Source of the DNA: Prevotella sp.
GTDB taxonomy: Bacteria; Bacteroidota; Bacteroidia; Bacteroidales; Bacteroidaceae
Direction: 5' to 3'
DNA length: 64,000 nt
Assembly: GCA_022769825.1 (NCBI GenBank)
Contig: JALEJI010000075.1
Span: 26,607 to 90,606, forward strand
Below are positions 17,122 to 25,057 of the stretch, piece after piece. The notes under the pieces were generated by a model. That model worked only from the letters and a program-made list of their open reading frames with translations, was not told the origin of the DNA and ran no database searches. Numbering within the stretch: the stretch's first letter is position 1; each line of letters opens with the position of its first letter. The translations under genes and the position numbers were made by a program.

Positions 17122-17892
17122 TCATTCTATCGTGGTGCCGCCATCGGTGCCCAACGCTTCGGCCTTGGTGATGATGACGCGCCTCACGCCCTGCCCTACC
17201 GCTGCAAGGGCGTTTTCTATCTTTGGTTTCATGCCGCCGCTGATGGTGCCATTGGCGGTGAGCGTGGCGAAGTCGTCCTTGGTTATGACCGGAATCACGC
17301 TGCCATCGTCGTCGGGGTTGGCGAGCACGCCCGCCTTCTCGAAACAGTAGACAAGCGTCACGTCAAAGAAGGGCGTCAAGGCCTTGGCCGTCTCAGCGGC
17401 TATGGTGTCGGCGTTGGTGTTGAGCAACGACCCTTTGCCGTCGTGGGTGAGCGGTGCCATGACAGGTATGACCCCACGCTCCAGCAAAGAGGTGAGGGCC
17501 TGGCCGTCCACCTTGTCGACGTCTCCCACGAAACCGTAGTCGACACCGTTCTTCAATGGCCGGCGGTGGCTTAGCATCACGTTCATGTCGGCCCCGGTCA
17601 GTCCGAGGGCGTTGACGCCACGCGCCTGGAGCCTCGCCACGACGTTCTTGTTGACCAATCCTCCATAAACCATCGTCACCACCTCGAGCATGTCGGCGTC
17701 GGTGACGCGACGGCCGTCCACCATCTTCGTCTCAATGCCCAAGGCCGCCGCCACTTTCGTGGCCCTTCTGCCGCCGCCATGGACAAGCACCTTCGGGCCG
17801 TCGACGCGCGCGAAACGGTCGAGAAGATCGTCAAGGCGAGCCTCGTCTTCCACGATGGCGCCGCCAACCTTTATGACTGTGATATTCCGCAT
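17122..17892 (-). CDS. argB: N-acetyl- (or N-succinyl-) glutamate kinase
   Basis: Amino-acid kinase for the second step of arginine/ornithine synthesis. The 256-residue protein shows IKVGGAIVEDE at the N-terminus, the ATP-binding GG motif VLVHGGGRRATKVA, MVDGRRVTDADMLEVVTMVYGG, NALGLTGADMN, VPVM-like VIPVMAPLTHDGKGSLLNTNADTIAAETA and the C-terminal TISGGMKPKIENALAAV. Some Bacteroidota use N-succinylated intermediates in this pathway, so the true substrate may be N-succinylglutamate; sequence reading cannot decide this. It lies 69 bases downstream of speA, which consumes arginine. The pair links arginine supply to polyamine synthesis. Confidence 0.92.
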   Translation of the reverse strand: MRNITVIKVGGAIVEDEARLDDLLDRFARVDGPKVLVHGGGRRATKVAAALGIETKMVDGRRVTDADMLEVVTMVYGGLVNKNVVARLQARGVNALGLTGADMNVMLSHRRPLKNGVDYGFVGDVDKVDGQALTSLLERGVIPVMAPLTHDGKGSLLNTNADTIAAETAKALTPFFDVTLVYCFEKAGVLANPDDDGSVIPVITKDDFATLTANGTISGGMKPKIENALAAVGQGVRRVIITKAEALGTDGGTTIE

Positions 17893-17961
17893 TGGTATTA
17901 TTCTTCTAACTTATGGTATTGCTTATATAAAATAAAAAATGAAGGTCTTGCCTATATGCCA

Positions 17962-19854
17962 TTATTCGAGATAGGTGTATCCATAGAGCCCGGAGCGATA
18001 GGTGGCGAGGAACTCCTTGCCCTCGTCAAGCGAGAGTTTGCCTTCCTTCACGCCCTTGGTGACCCACTGCTCAAGCTGTCGCACGAGTTTCTTGGGGTTA
18101 TACTGCACATACTCGAGCACTTCCTCCACCGTCTCGCCGTCTATTATCTGGTCGATGTGGTAGGTGCCGTCTTTCACGGTGATATGCGCCGCCGTGGTGT
18201 CGCCAAAGAGGTTGTGCATGTCGCCAAGGATCTCTTGGTAGGCACCCACAAGGAAAGCCCCTATATAGTATGGCTCACCCTTCCGCAGCACGTGCACGGG
18301 GAGCACGCTGCTCTGTGAGCCTCCCACGGCGAAGTTGGCCACCTTACCGTCGGAGTCGCAAGTGATGTCTTGCAGGGTGCAGTTGCGCGTGGGCTGCTCG
18401 TCAAGCCGCTCGATAGGCATTATGGGGAAGAGCTGGTCTATGCCCCAACAGTCGGGCAGCGACTGGAAGAGCGAGAAGTTGCAGAAATACTTGTCGGCAA
18501 GCAGCGTGTCGAGGCCGCGCAGCTCGTCGGGCACGTGCTTCATGCGCTTTGCCATGGAGTCTATCTCATGGCAAACGCTCCAATACATCGCCTCCACCTC
18601 GGCACGCGTCTTGAGGTCCACCATGCCGTGGGCGAACATGTCGAGACAGTCCTCGCGTATCTGGTCGGCGTCGTGCCAATCCTCAAGCATCGACTTGGGA
18701 CTGATGTGGCACCAAATATCGTAAAGGTCGCGCACAAGCTGATGGTCGGCAGGCTTAGCCTCAAACTCCTCGGGCATCTCAGGCAGCGACGCCACGCCGA
18801 GCACGTCGAGGATGAGCACGGAGTGGTGGGCGGCAAGCGAACGTCCGCTCTCGGTAATGATGTTGGGATGCGGTATGTCGTTCTTGTTGGCTATGTCGAC
18901 AAAGGCATACACGCAGTCGTTGATGTATTCCTGGATGGAATAGTTAACCGAGCTCTCCGAGTTGCTGGAGCGCGTGCCGTCGTAGTCGACGCCAAGACCG
19001 CCGCCGCAATCAACATATTCTATGCCATAACCCATCTTCCTCAGGTTGGCGTAATATTGTCCCGCCTCGGTCAAGGCGTTTTGTATGCGGCGTATCTTCG
19101 TGATTTGCGAGCCAATGTGGAAATGAATCAGCTTTATGCCGTCGTGCAATCCATAGTTGTCGAGCTTGCGCAAGGCTTCCAGAAGTTCCGACGGCGTGAG
19201 GCCAAACTTCGACGCGTCACCGCCGCTCTCGGCCCATTTGCCTGAGCCCGACGAGGCCAGCTTGATGCGTATGCCGATGTTGGGTATCACCTTGAGCCGC
19301 TTGGCAGTCTTGGCGATGACGTCTATCTCGTTGAGCTTCTCCACGACGATGAAGATGTGCTTGCCGAGCTTCTGCGCGAGTATGGCAAGCTCTATGTAGC
19401 TCTCGTCCTTGTAGCCGTTGCAGATGATGAGCGAGTCGCTCTTGCACTGTTGGGCTATCACGGCGTGAAGCTCAGGCTTGGAGCCGGCCTCCAGGCCCAG
19501 GTTGAACTTGCGGCCGTGGGAGGTTATCTCGTCGACGACGGGTTGCATCTGGTTGACCTTGATAGGATAGATGACGTAGCTCTGGCCCTTGAAGTCGTAT
19601 TCCTTCTTGGCTTTCTCATAGCACGACGCCATCTTCTCGATGCGGTTGTCGAGAATGTCAGGGAAGCGAAGCAACACCGGAGGCGTGACATCGCGGAGTG
19701 CCAAGTCGTCCATAACCTCGCGCAAGTCTATCTTGACATCGCTCTTCACGGGCGACACGTAGACGTGTCCTTTCTCGTTGATGCCAAAATAAGAGGTACC
19801 CCATCCCTTGATGTTGTAGAGTTCCTCAGAGTCTTCTATTGTCCACTTTTTCAT
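17962..19854 (-). CDS. speA: Biosynthetic arginine decarboxylase
   Basis: PLP-dependent fold-III decarboxylase that converts arginine to agmatine, the first step of polyamine synthesis. The 630-residue length is normal. Motifs seen: PVLLRFPDILDNRI; the PLP lysine in YPIKVNQMQPVV; SLIICNGYKDESYIELA; LIHFHIGSQITKIRRIQ; YVDCGGGLGVDYDGTRSS; and NIITESGRSLAAHHSVLI. The C-terminal segment NCTLQDITCDSDGKV and GAYQEILGDMHNLFGDT completes the active site of this family. Its start codon shares one base with the aroK stop (TAATG), so translation is probably coupled. Confidence 0.96.
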   Translation of the reverse strand: MKKWTIEDSEELYNIKGWGTSYFGINEKGHVYVSPVKSDVKIDLREVMDDLALRDVTPPVLLRFPDILDNRIEKMASCYEKAKKEYDFKGQSYVIYPIKVNQMQPVVDEITSHGRKFNLGLEAGSKPELHAVIAQQCKSDSLIICNGYKDESYIELAILAQKLGKHIFIVVEKLNEIDVIAKTAKRLKVIPNIGIRIKLASSGSGKWAESGGDASKFGLTPSELLEALRKLDNYGLHDGIKLIHFHIGSQITKIRRIQNALTEAGQYYANLRKMGYGIEYVDCGGGLGVDYDGTRSSNSESSVNYSIQEYINDCVYAFVDIANKNDIPHPNIITESGRSLAAHHSVLILDVLGVASLPEMPEEFEAKPADHQLVRDLYDIWCHISPKSMLEDWHDADQIREDCLDMFAHGMVDLKTRAEVEAMYWSVCHEIDSMAKRMKHVPDELRGLDTLLADKYFCNFSLFQSLPDCWGIDQLFPIMPIERLDEQPTRNCTLQDITCDSDGKVANFAVGGSQSSVLPVHVLRKGEPYYIGAFLVGAYQEILGDMHNLFGDTTAAHITVKDGTYHIDQIIDGETVEEVLEYVQYNPKKLVRQLEQWVTKGVKEGKLSLDEGKEFLATYRSGLYGYTYLE

Positions 19855-20381
19855 TATATTCCCAATTCGCCGCGTATAGCGTCAACAGTTGTTTTTATTT
19901 TTTCCTTATTGTCCATCAATGACACATCCACGATGTGCTTCGCCTTGGCGTAGAACGGCTCGCGCTGCTTGAGCTGGGCCTCGATGAACGTCTTCACCTC
20001 ATCAGGGGTCTTGTTGAGCAGCAACGGCCTGACGGTCTTTCCCATCTTGAGATGCTTGTAGAGCACGTCGGTGGTGCATTTCAGGTAGACCGTCTCGCCC
20101 TGGCGGTTGATGTAGTCGATGTTGTCGAAGAAGCACGGCGTGCCGCCTCCGCACGATATTATGACATCCTCAAACTCCGCCACCTCGTGTAGCAGGTTGT
20201 GCTCTATCTTCCGGAAGCCCTCCTCGCCCTTCTCGTCGAAAATTTGCTTCACGGTGCGATGCATGCGGGTCTCTATGTACCAATCGAGATCATAGAAAGG
20301 CAAGCCCAACTCTTGGCTCAGGGCATGGCCGACGGTGGTCTTCCCCGACCCCATGTATCCGATGATGATGATTCTCTTCAT
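19854..20381 (-). CDS. aroK: Shikimate kinase
   Basis: Phosphorylates shikimate in the pathway to chorismate and aromatic amino acids. The 175-residue protein has a Walker A P-loop (IGYMGSGKTTVG), the shikimate-binding DLDWYIETRM, the FRKIE motif with Arg and Glu (GEEGFRKIEHNLL), SCGGGTPCF and the lid region (GKTVRPLLLN). It starts 7 bases after the topA stop and overlaps speA by one base, so it lies inside one tight operon. The length is normal for the family. Confidence 0.95.
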   Translation of the reverse strand: MKRIIIIGYMGSGKTTVGHALSQELGLPFYDLDWYIETRMHRTVKQIFDEKGEEGFRKIEHNLLHEVAEFEDVIISCGGGTPCFFDNIDYINRQGETVYLKCTTDVLYKHLKMGKTVRPLLLNKTPDEVKTFIEAQLKQREPFYAKAKHIVDVSLMDNKEKIKTTVDAIRGELGI

Positions 20382-20388
20382 GTGGCGG

Positions 20389-22719
20389 TCAGCTCTTGCG
20401 TCCCCTTCGCGGCTTTGGCTCCGGGGCGTTCTTCACGATGTCCATGCACTCGTCGTAGGTCAGGTCGCCGGCAAGCGCGCGCTCGTGCAGTTTCTTGTCG
20501 ATGTGATAGTTCTTGCCGTCGTAGGCGATGTATGGCCCGAAACGGCCCTTGAGCAGCTCCATCTTGGCATCCTCGGCAAACGTCTTGATGTGGCGTTCCT
20601 TCTCAGCCTTGCGCTTGGCCTCGATAAGCTCTATCGAGCGTTCGAGGGTTATCGTCATTGGGTCCTCGCCCTTGGGTATGGACACGTATTTCTTGTCGTG
20701 CAGCACATACGGGCCAAAGCGTCCGGCGCCGATGGTTACGTCGGTGCCCTCATACTTGCCGACCTTGCGTGGCAGCTTGAACAGTTCGAGCGCCTCGTCG
20801 AGGGTGATGGTCTCTATGCTCTTGTCTTTTGGCATCTGCGCGAACTGCGGCTTCTCGTCGCCACCGGCGGCGCCAATCTGCACCACAGGGCCGAAACGCC
20901 CTATCTTCACGAACACGGGCTTGCCGCTCTTGGGCTCCACGCCTATCTGGCGCTCGCCGGCCTTGTGCTCGGAACGCTGGTTGATGACATTCTCCACTTG
21001 CGGCTCGAAGTGGTCGTCAAACTTATGGAGCATGTCTTTCCAGTCTTCCTTGCCCTCGGCAATGCGGTCGAAGTCGCCCTCCACCTTGGCGGTGAAGTTA
21101 TAGTCCATTATCTCGGGGAAGTTGGCCTGCAGGAAGTCGTTGACCACGGTGCCGATGTCGGTAGGTATGAGCTTGCCACGCTCTGAGCCGGCAAACTCCA
21201 CTTTCGTCTCCTGCTTTATGGTGTCGCCCTCCAAGGTGTCGATGGTGTAAGGACGCTCCTTGCCTGGCTTGTCGCCCTTGACCACGTACTCGCGTTGCTG
21301 GATGGTGGATATCGTTGGCGCGTAAGTTGACGGGCGGCCAATGCCAAGTTCTTCCAACTTGTGCACGAGGCTTGCCTCGGTGTATCGTGCCGGTGCCAGG
21401 GTGAAACGCTCGGTCACGGTGACATTCTTGCGGGAAAGGCTCTCGCCCACGGCCAGCGCCGGCAAGATGTTGGTGCCTTCCGGCTTCGGCTCCAGAGCAT
21501 CGTCGTCGGTAGACTCGCGATACACTTTCAGGAATCCGTCGAAGACCACTACCTCGCCGTTTGCCACGAAATGCTCCGTACGATTGTCCATGTTCACCAC
21601 CGCCGTGGTCTTCTCTATCTTGGCCTCAGCCATCTGTGAGGCTATGGTGCGCTTCCAGATAAGGTCGTAGAGGCGGCGCTCCTGCGATGTCCACTCTCCC
21701 TTGTCGGTATTGGCGAACGTGGGGCGTATGGCCTCGTGGGCCTCCTGCGCGCCCTTCGACTTGGTTTGGAACTCGCGGTTGTGGATGTATTCCTCGCCGT
21801 AGTCTTTCATTATCTCGTCTTTGCAGGCGTTCAAGGCAAACAAGGAGAGATGCACGCTGTCGGTTCGCATGTAGGTTATGCGTCCGCTCTCGTACAGCCT
21901 TTGGGCTATCATCATGGTCTGCGACACCGTGAAGCCGAGCTTGCGGGCCGCCTCTTGCTGCAAGGTGGAGGTGGTGAAGGGCGGCGCGGGCATGCGCTTG
22001 AGTGGCTTCTTCGTGATGTCGCCAACCGTGAACGCGGCGTCCTTGCAACTCTCAAGGAAAGCGTGAGCCTCATCATAGGTCTTGAAGCGATGGTCGAGCT
22101 CGGCCTTCACCTGGCTGCCGCCTGCAACGTCGAAGATGGCGTTGACACGGAAGAACGGCTCGCTCTGGAACTTCTGTATCTCGCGTTCGCGCTCCACTAT
22201 GAGCTTCACGGCCACGCTCTGCACGCGGCCTGCCGAGAGGGCGGGCTTAACCTTGCGCCAAAGCACGGGCGAGAGCTTGAAACCCACGATGCGATCGAGG
22301 ACGCGACGCGCCTGCTGGGCGTCGACAAGGCTCATGTCGAGATGACGCGGGTTGGCTATTGCCTGTAATATGGCGGGTTTGGTAATCTCATGGAAAACAA
22401 TGCGTGACGTCTTTGCCTCGTCAAGGCCAAGCACTTCGCACAAGTGCCAGCTGATGGCTTCTCCCTCGCGGTCTTCATCGGACGCGAGCCATACCTTCTT
22501 GGCGGCCTTGGCGTTCTTCTTCAGCTCGGCAACCACCTTTTTCTTGTCATCCGGAATCTCATATTCAGGGGTCAACGTGTCCTTGCCTATGCTGAGCTCC
22601 TTCTTCTTCAAGTCGCGGATATGGCCATAACTGGACATCACTTTATAGTCCTTGCCAAGGAACTTCTCGATGGTCTTAGCCTTGGCCGGACTCTCTACTA
22701 TCACTAAGTTGTCTTGCAT
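20389..22719 (-). CDS. topA: DNA topoisomerase I
   Basis: Type IA topoisomerase that relaxes negative supercoils. The 776-residue protein begins with the TOPRIM domain (NLVIVESPAKAKTIEKFLGKDYKV, ASDEDREGEAISWHL). The active-site Tyr is in LYESGRITYMRTDS. Further family blocks are LGIGRPSTYAPTISTI and YEGTDVTIGAGRFGPYV. The C-terminus has three glycine-rich GRFGP repeats (KIGRFGPVVQ, GAGRFGPYVL, LKGRFGPYIA) in place of zinc fingers, as usual in Bacteroidota. The ATG at 22719 was chosen over an in-frame GTG three codons upstream. It heads the run topA-aroK-speA-argB-sigma. Confidence 0.96.
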   Translation of the reverse strand: MQDNLVIVESPAKAKTIEKFLGKDYKVMSSYGHIRDLKKKELSIGKDTLTPEYEIPDDKKKVVAELKKNAKAAKKVWLASDEDREGEAISWHLCEVLGLDEAKTSRIVFHEITKPAILQAIANPRHLDMSLVDAQQARRVLDRIVGFKLSPVLWRKVKPALSAGRVQSVAVKLIVEREREIQKFQSEPFFRVNAIFDVAGGSQVKAELDHRFKTYDEAHAFLESCKDAAFTVGDITKKPLKRMPAPPFTTSTLQQEAARKLGFTVSQTMMIAQRLYESGRITYMRTDSVHLSLFALNACKDEIMKDYGEEYIHNREFQTKSKGAQEAHEAIRPTFANTDKGEWTSQERRLYDLIWKRTIASQMAEAKIEKTTAVVNMDNRTEHFVANGEVVVFDGFLKVYRESTDDDALEPKPEGTNILPALAVGESLSRKNVTVTERFTLAPARYTEASLVHKLEELGIGRPSTYAPTISTIQQREYVVKGDKPGKERPYTIDTLEGDTIKQETKVEFAGSERGKLIPTDIGTVVNDFLQANFPEIMDYNFTAKVEGDFDRIAEGKEDWKDMLHKFDDHFEPQVENVINQRSEHKAGERQIGVEPKSGKPVFVKIGRFGPVVQIGAAGGDEKPQFAQMPKDKSIETITLDEALELFKLPRKVGKYEGTDVTIGAGRFGPYVLHDKKYVSIPKGEDPMTITLERSIELIEAKRKAEKERHIKTFAEDAKMELLKGRFGPYIAYDGKNYHIDKKLHERALAGDLTYDECMDIVKNAPEPKPRRGRKS

Positions 22720-22761
22720 ATACTGCACATTAATTAATAGTCTACCTATTATAATTGGAGG

Positions 22762-22770
22762 GCAAAAGTA
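22762..22770 (-). promoter_or_regulatory. Probable promoter (-7) of the topA operon
   Basis: TACTTTTGC on the minus strand fits TAnnTTTG and lies 43 bases upstream of the topA ATG. The surrounding 22720-22955 gap is AT-rich and has no gene. Confidence 0.6.
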
Positions 22771-22955
22771 AACATTTCACTTGCCAATACATTATTATAT
22801 ACACAAGAATTTAGGTTTTTTAATATCTTCCGCTCTTCTTTGACAATCTCTCGCAATAAAAAGGAATCACGAAAAAGCGCGCCAAGCTTTACCCTTGACG
22901 CGCTGTATTGTTGGCTTGATTTCACAAAAATCCTCGTGGTTTGTCGCCTCCGCAA

Positions 22956-23486
22956 TCAAAGCGACTGTATCTTCTGACGCAAGATGACGTTGAGCGCATG
23001 GCGGATGGAACGCATGCCAAACTGCTCGGTATGAACCTCCTCCAACGGTATCCACTGATAAGACGCGGCATCGTCGCCTGCCTTGAGGGCGCTGAAATCC
23101 TTTACCTTGCAGAGGAAGAAGAAGTCCATGGTGGGTATGTGGAAGCCGGAGTAATAGTATATGTTAGGGAAGCTGAAGAGGTATTTAGCCTCTGTGACCT
23201 CCAGCCCGGTCTCTTCCATGACCTCACGCTTCATGCCTTCCTCGGATGTCTCGCCCATGTCGGCGAAACCGCCCGGAAGGTCGAGCGTGCCCTTTGCCGG
23301 CTCCTTCTTTCTCGACAGCACGAGAAGCTCGTTCTTGTCGTTAAGGATGATAGCCGCCGTAGAGGCGCTTGGATTGAGATAATACTCAAAGCCGCAATTC
23401 TCACACTTCTTGCTCTTTTCGTCGTTGTCGACAAAATGCTTGCTGCCACAAACCGGGCAGTACTTGAACTTTTCTAATGGATGCAT
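22956..23486 (-). CDS. Nudix hydrolase with N-terminal zinc ribbon
   Basis: Hydrolyses a nucleoside diphosphate linked to some other group; the substrate is not predictable here. The 176-residue protein starts with a zinc ribbon (YCPVCGSKHF ... KKCENCGFEYYLNP, four Cys), as in NudC-type NADH pyrophosphatases. A complete Nudix box follows, GGFADMGETSEEGMKREVMEETGLEV in its expected spacing (G-x5-E-x7-REVxEExGLE). The protein is shorter than NudC (about 257 residues), so it is better called a zinc-ribbon Nudix protein. The ATG at 23486 is preferred to an upstream in-frame start because it leaves the ribbon near the N-terminus. It appears monocistronic. Confidence 0.88.
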   Translation of the reverse strand: MHPLEKFKYCPVCGSKHFVDNDEKSKKCENCGFEYYLNPSASTAAIILNDKNELLVLSRKKEPAKGTLDLPGGFADMGETSEEGMKREVMEETGLEVTEAKYLFSFPNIYYYSGFHIPTMDFFFLCKVKDFSALKAGDDAASYQWIPLEEVHTEQFGMRSIRHALNVILRQKIQSL

Positions 23487-23520
23487 CGTTATAAAAAACA
23501 ATAAATCATCTTTTACTTCG

Positions 23521-23550
23521 CAAAGTTACGCAATTATCAAACAATAACAA
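23521..23550 (-). promoter_or_regulatory. Promoter of the Nudix gene
   Basis: TTG, 19 bases, TAACTTTG on the minus strand, a full Bacteroidota -33/-7 pair ending 34 bases upstream of the start codon. Confidence 0.75.
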
Positions 23551-23810
23551 GGGGTTTCCACAACTTATTTTGAATCCATGTCGATTCGCGTTGATGCTTT
23601 TCCTTCACACGAATCTATATGGAATCCAAAATTGATCGCTAACTCGCAATGGCTTTGCTGGGGGCAGGCAACTACAAAGGATACCCATGATCAACGCTAA
23701 AAAACAAAAAACAGCAAATTTACATACAACCATGAGCAATTATAATTATCTTTGCCATATATATCCTTCGGGGAAGATAACCATCCTTTCGCTCAAGGCA
23801 TTATAACCAC
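23551..23810. other. Gene-free gap with an imperfect inverted repeat
   Basis: No coding ORF is credible in this stretch. It holds an imperfect inverted repeat (TTGAATCCATGTCGATTCG at 23571-23589 against CGAATCTATATGGAATCCAA at 23610-23629). Its role is unknown. Confidence 0.5.
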
Positions 23811-23848
23811 AAAGCAGGGTGCGGGCCCTGTGGCCGCACCCTGCTTTG
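23811..23848 (-). terminator. Hairpin at the end of the TlpA-like gene
   Basis: AAAGCAGGGTGCGG and CCGCACCCTGCTTT form a strong GC-rich stem (extended by GCC/GGC) immediately after the stop codon at 23853. A T tract is weak on the minus strand, so it may work as a 3' end or as a bidirectional terminator. Confidence 0.65.
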
Positions 23849-23852
23849 CAGT

Positions 23853-25019
23853 TCAGAGCATCGACTTTATCTCGGCGTTGATGTCCTTTATCTGCGCGTC
23901 GCGCTTCTGGAGCGTATTGCTCTTGTCGATGAGGAAGAAAGTGGGCACCTGCTGCACGTTATACTCCGAGGCGGCAACCGCGCTGCCGTTAGCGTCGCGC
24001 ACGCATATCCATGGCAACGCGGCAACCTGCTCCTTCCAGAAATGCTCGTCGGAATCGAGGCTCACCTGGTAAATCTCCAGGCCCTGGGCATGATACTTGT
24101 TGTAAAGGTCGCGAAGCCACATTATGCGTTGCGTGCTGTTCTTGGAGGCGAAGACGTGGAAGTCGAGCAGCACGACCTTGCCTTTCAAGCTCGTAAGCTT
24201 TCTCACGTTGCCCTCACGGTCGGGCAAGGCAATGTCTATCAAGCCCGACGTGGACACCTTGCTGGCCGGCAGGGTCTGGGCTTGCTGCGCCTGGACGATG
24301 CGGAGGTCGCGCATGCCGGCAATGGCTATGTTGTGTAGGTTCTCGCCACGCTCCGACTTAGGGTAATAAGTGTCCCAGCTCGTGGCCACGGCCGCGTAGA
24401 CCTGCACGTCGGCCTTGCTGCTGTGGGCGTCGAAGATGTTGATAGGGCGACCACCGATGACCACGGTCTGGAAGAGGGCGAAATAAGAATACGCCTTCAT
24501 CGGGGCCTTGAAGATGTAGTTGGTCTTGACCGCGGTCTTATACTTGTCGAGAGCATCCTGCATGAGCGCGCCCTCTTGGTCGTAAGGCACGTTTGGATTG
24601 CCGGCAATGGCGTTGAGCTGTGTCTGGAGGTTCATCTGCTTCAAGGTCAGCTCCTTGATCTTAGCGCAATCGTCGGAGCCCTGGATGTCATACTTATACG
24701 ACATGGTAGGGTAAGACGCCTTCACCTCCACGTTCTCGGTGGAGTCGATGGCCACGTTGATGAGTTGTCGGTCGATGCGCAAGCGATAAAACTCTGGGTT
24801 GCCAGGGGCCTTGGCCGAGAACGAGAACGAGCCGTCGGCGGATAGCTTCACCGAGTCGACGGTGACAGGGCCATTCAAGCCCATGTTCTCAAAATAGAGC
24901 AAAGAGTCTTTGGCATCAGTGATGGTGCCCGACACGCGAAACTTCTTCTGTGTGCAAGAAGTGATGCTCAACGCCGCCAAGAACAAGGCGGCAAGCTTGA
25001 TGAAATGGTTTATCTTCAT
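23853..25019 (-). CDS. TlpA/thioredoxin-fold lipoprotein lacking the CxxC active site
   Basis: A 388-residue lipoprotein (lipobox SITSCTQ, Cys about 22) with an N-terminal DUF4369-like beta domain (FRVSGTITDAKDSLLYFENMG) and a C-terminal AhpC/TlpA thioredoxin-like domain from about 245. The fold motifs are present (DIALPDREGNVRKLTSLKGKVVLLDF; LEIYQVSLDSDEHFWK; QQVPTFFLIDK, with the cis-Pro). Where catalytic members have LDFWATWCGPC, this protein has LLDFHVFASKNSTQR, so both redox cysteines are missing. It is therefore probably not a disulfide oxidoreductase; a binding or scaffold role is possible. Compare the intact paralogue at 46473-47618. Gene neighbours give no further clue. Confidence 0.85.
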   Translation of the reverse strand: MKINHFIKLAALFLAALSITSCTQKKFRVSGTITDAKDSLLYFENMGLNGPVTVDSVKLSADGSFSFSAKAPGNPEFYRLRIDRQLINVAIDSTENVEVKASYPTMSYKYDIQGSDDCAKIKELTLKQMNLQTQLNAIAGNPNVPYDQEGALMQDALDKYKTAVKTNYIFKAPMKAYSYFALFQTVVIGGRPINIFDAHSSKADVQVYAAVATSWDTYYPKSERGENLHNIAIAGMRDLRIVQAQQAQTLPASKVSTSGLIDIALPDREGNVRKLTSLKGKVVLLDFHVFASKNSTQRIMWLRDLYNKYHAQGLEIYQVSLDSDEHFWKEQVAALPWICVRDANGSAVAASEYNVQQVPTFFLIDKSNTLQKRDAQIKDINAEIKSML

Positions 25020-25057
25020 GTTAGTTTCCTTTATTTTCCACTTTAATAAGTTTATGT

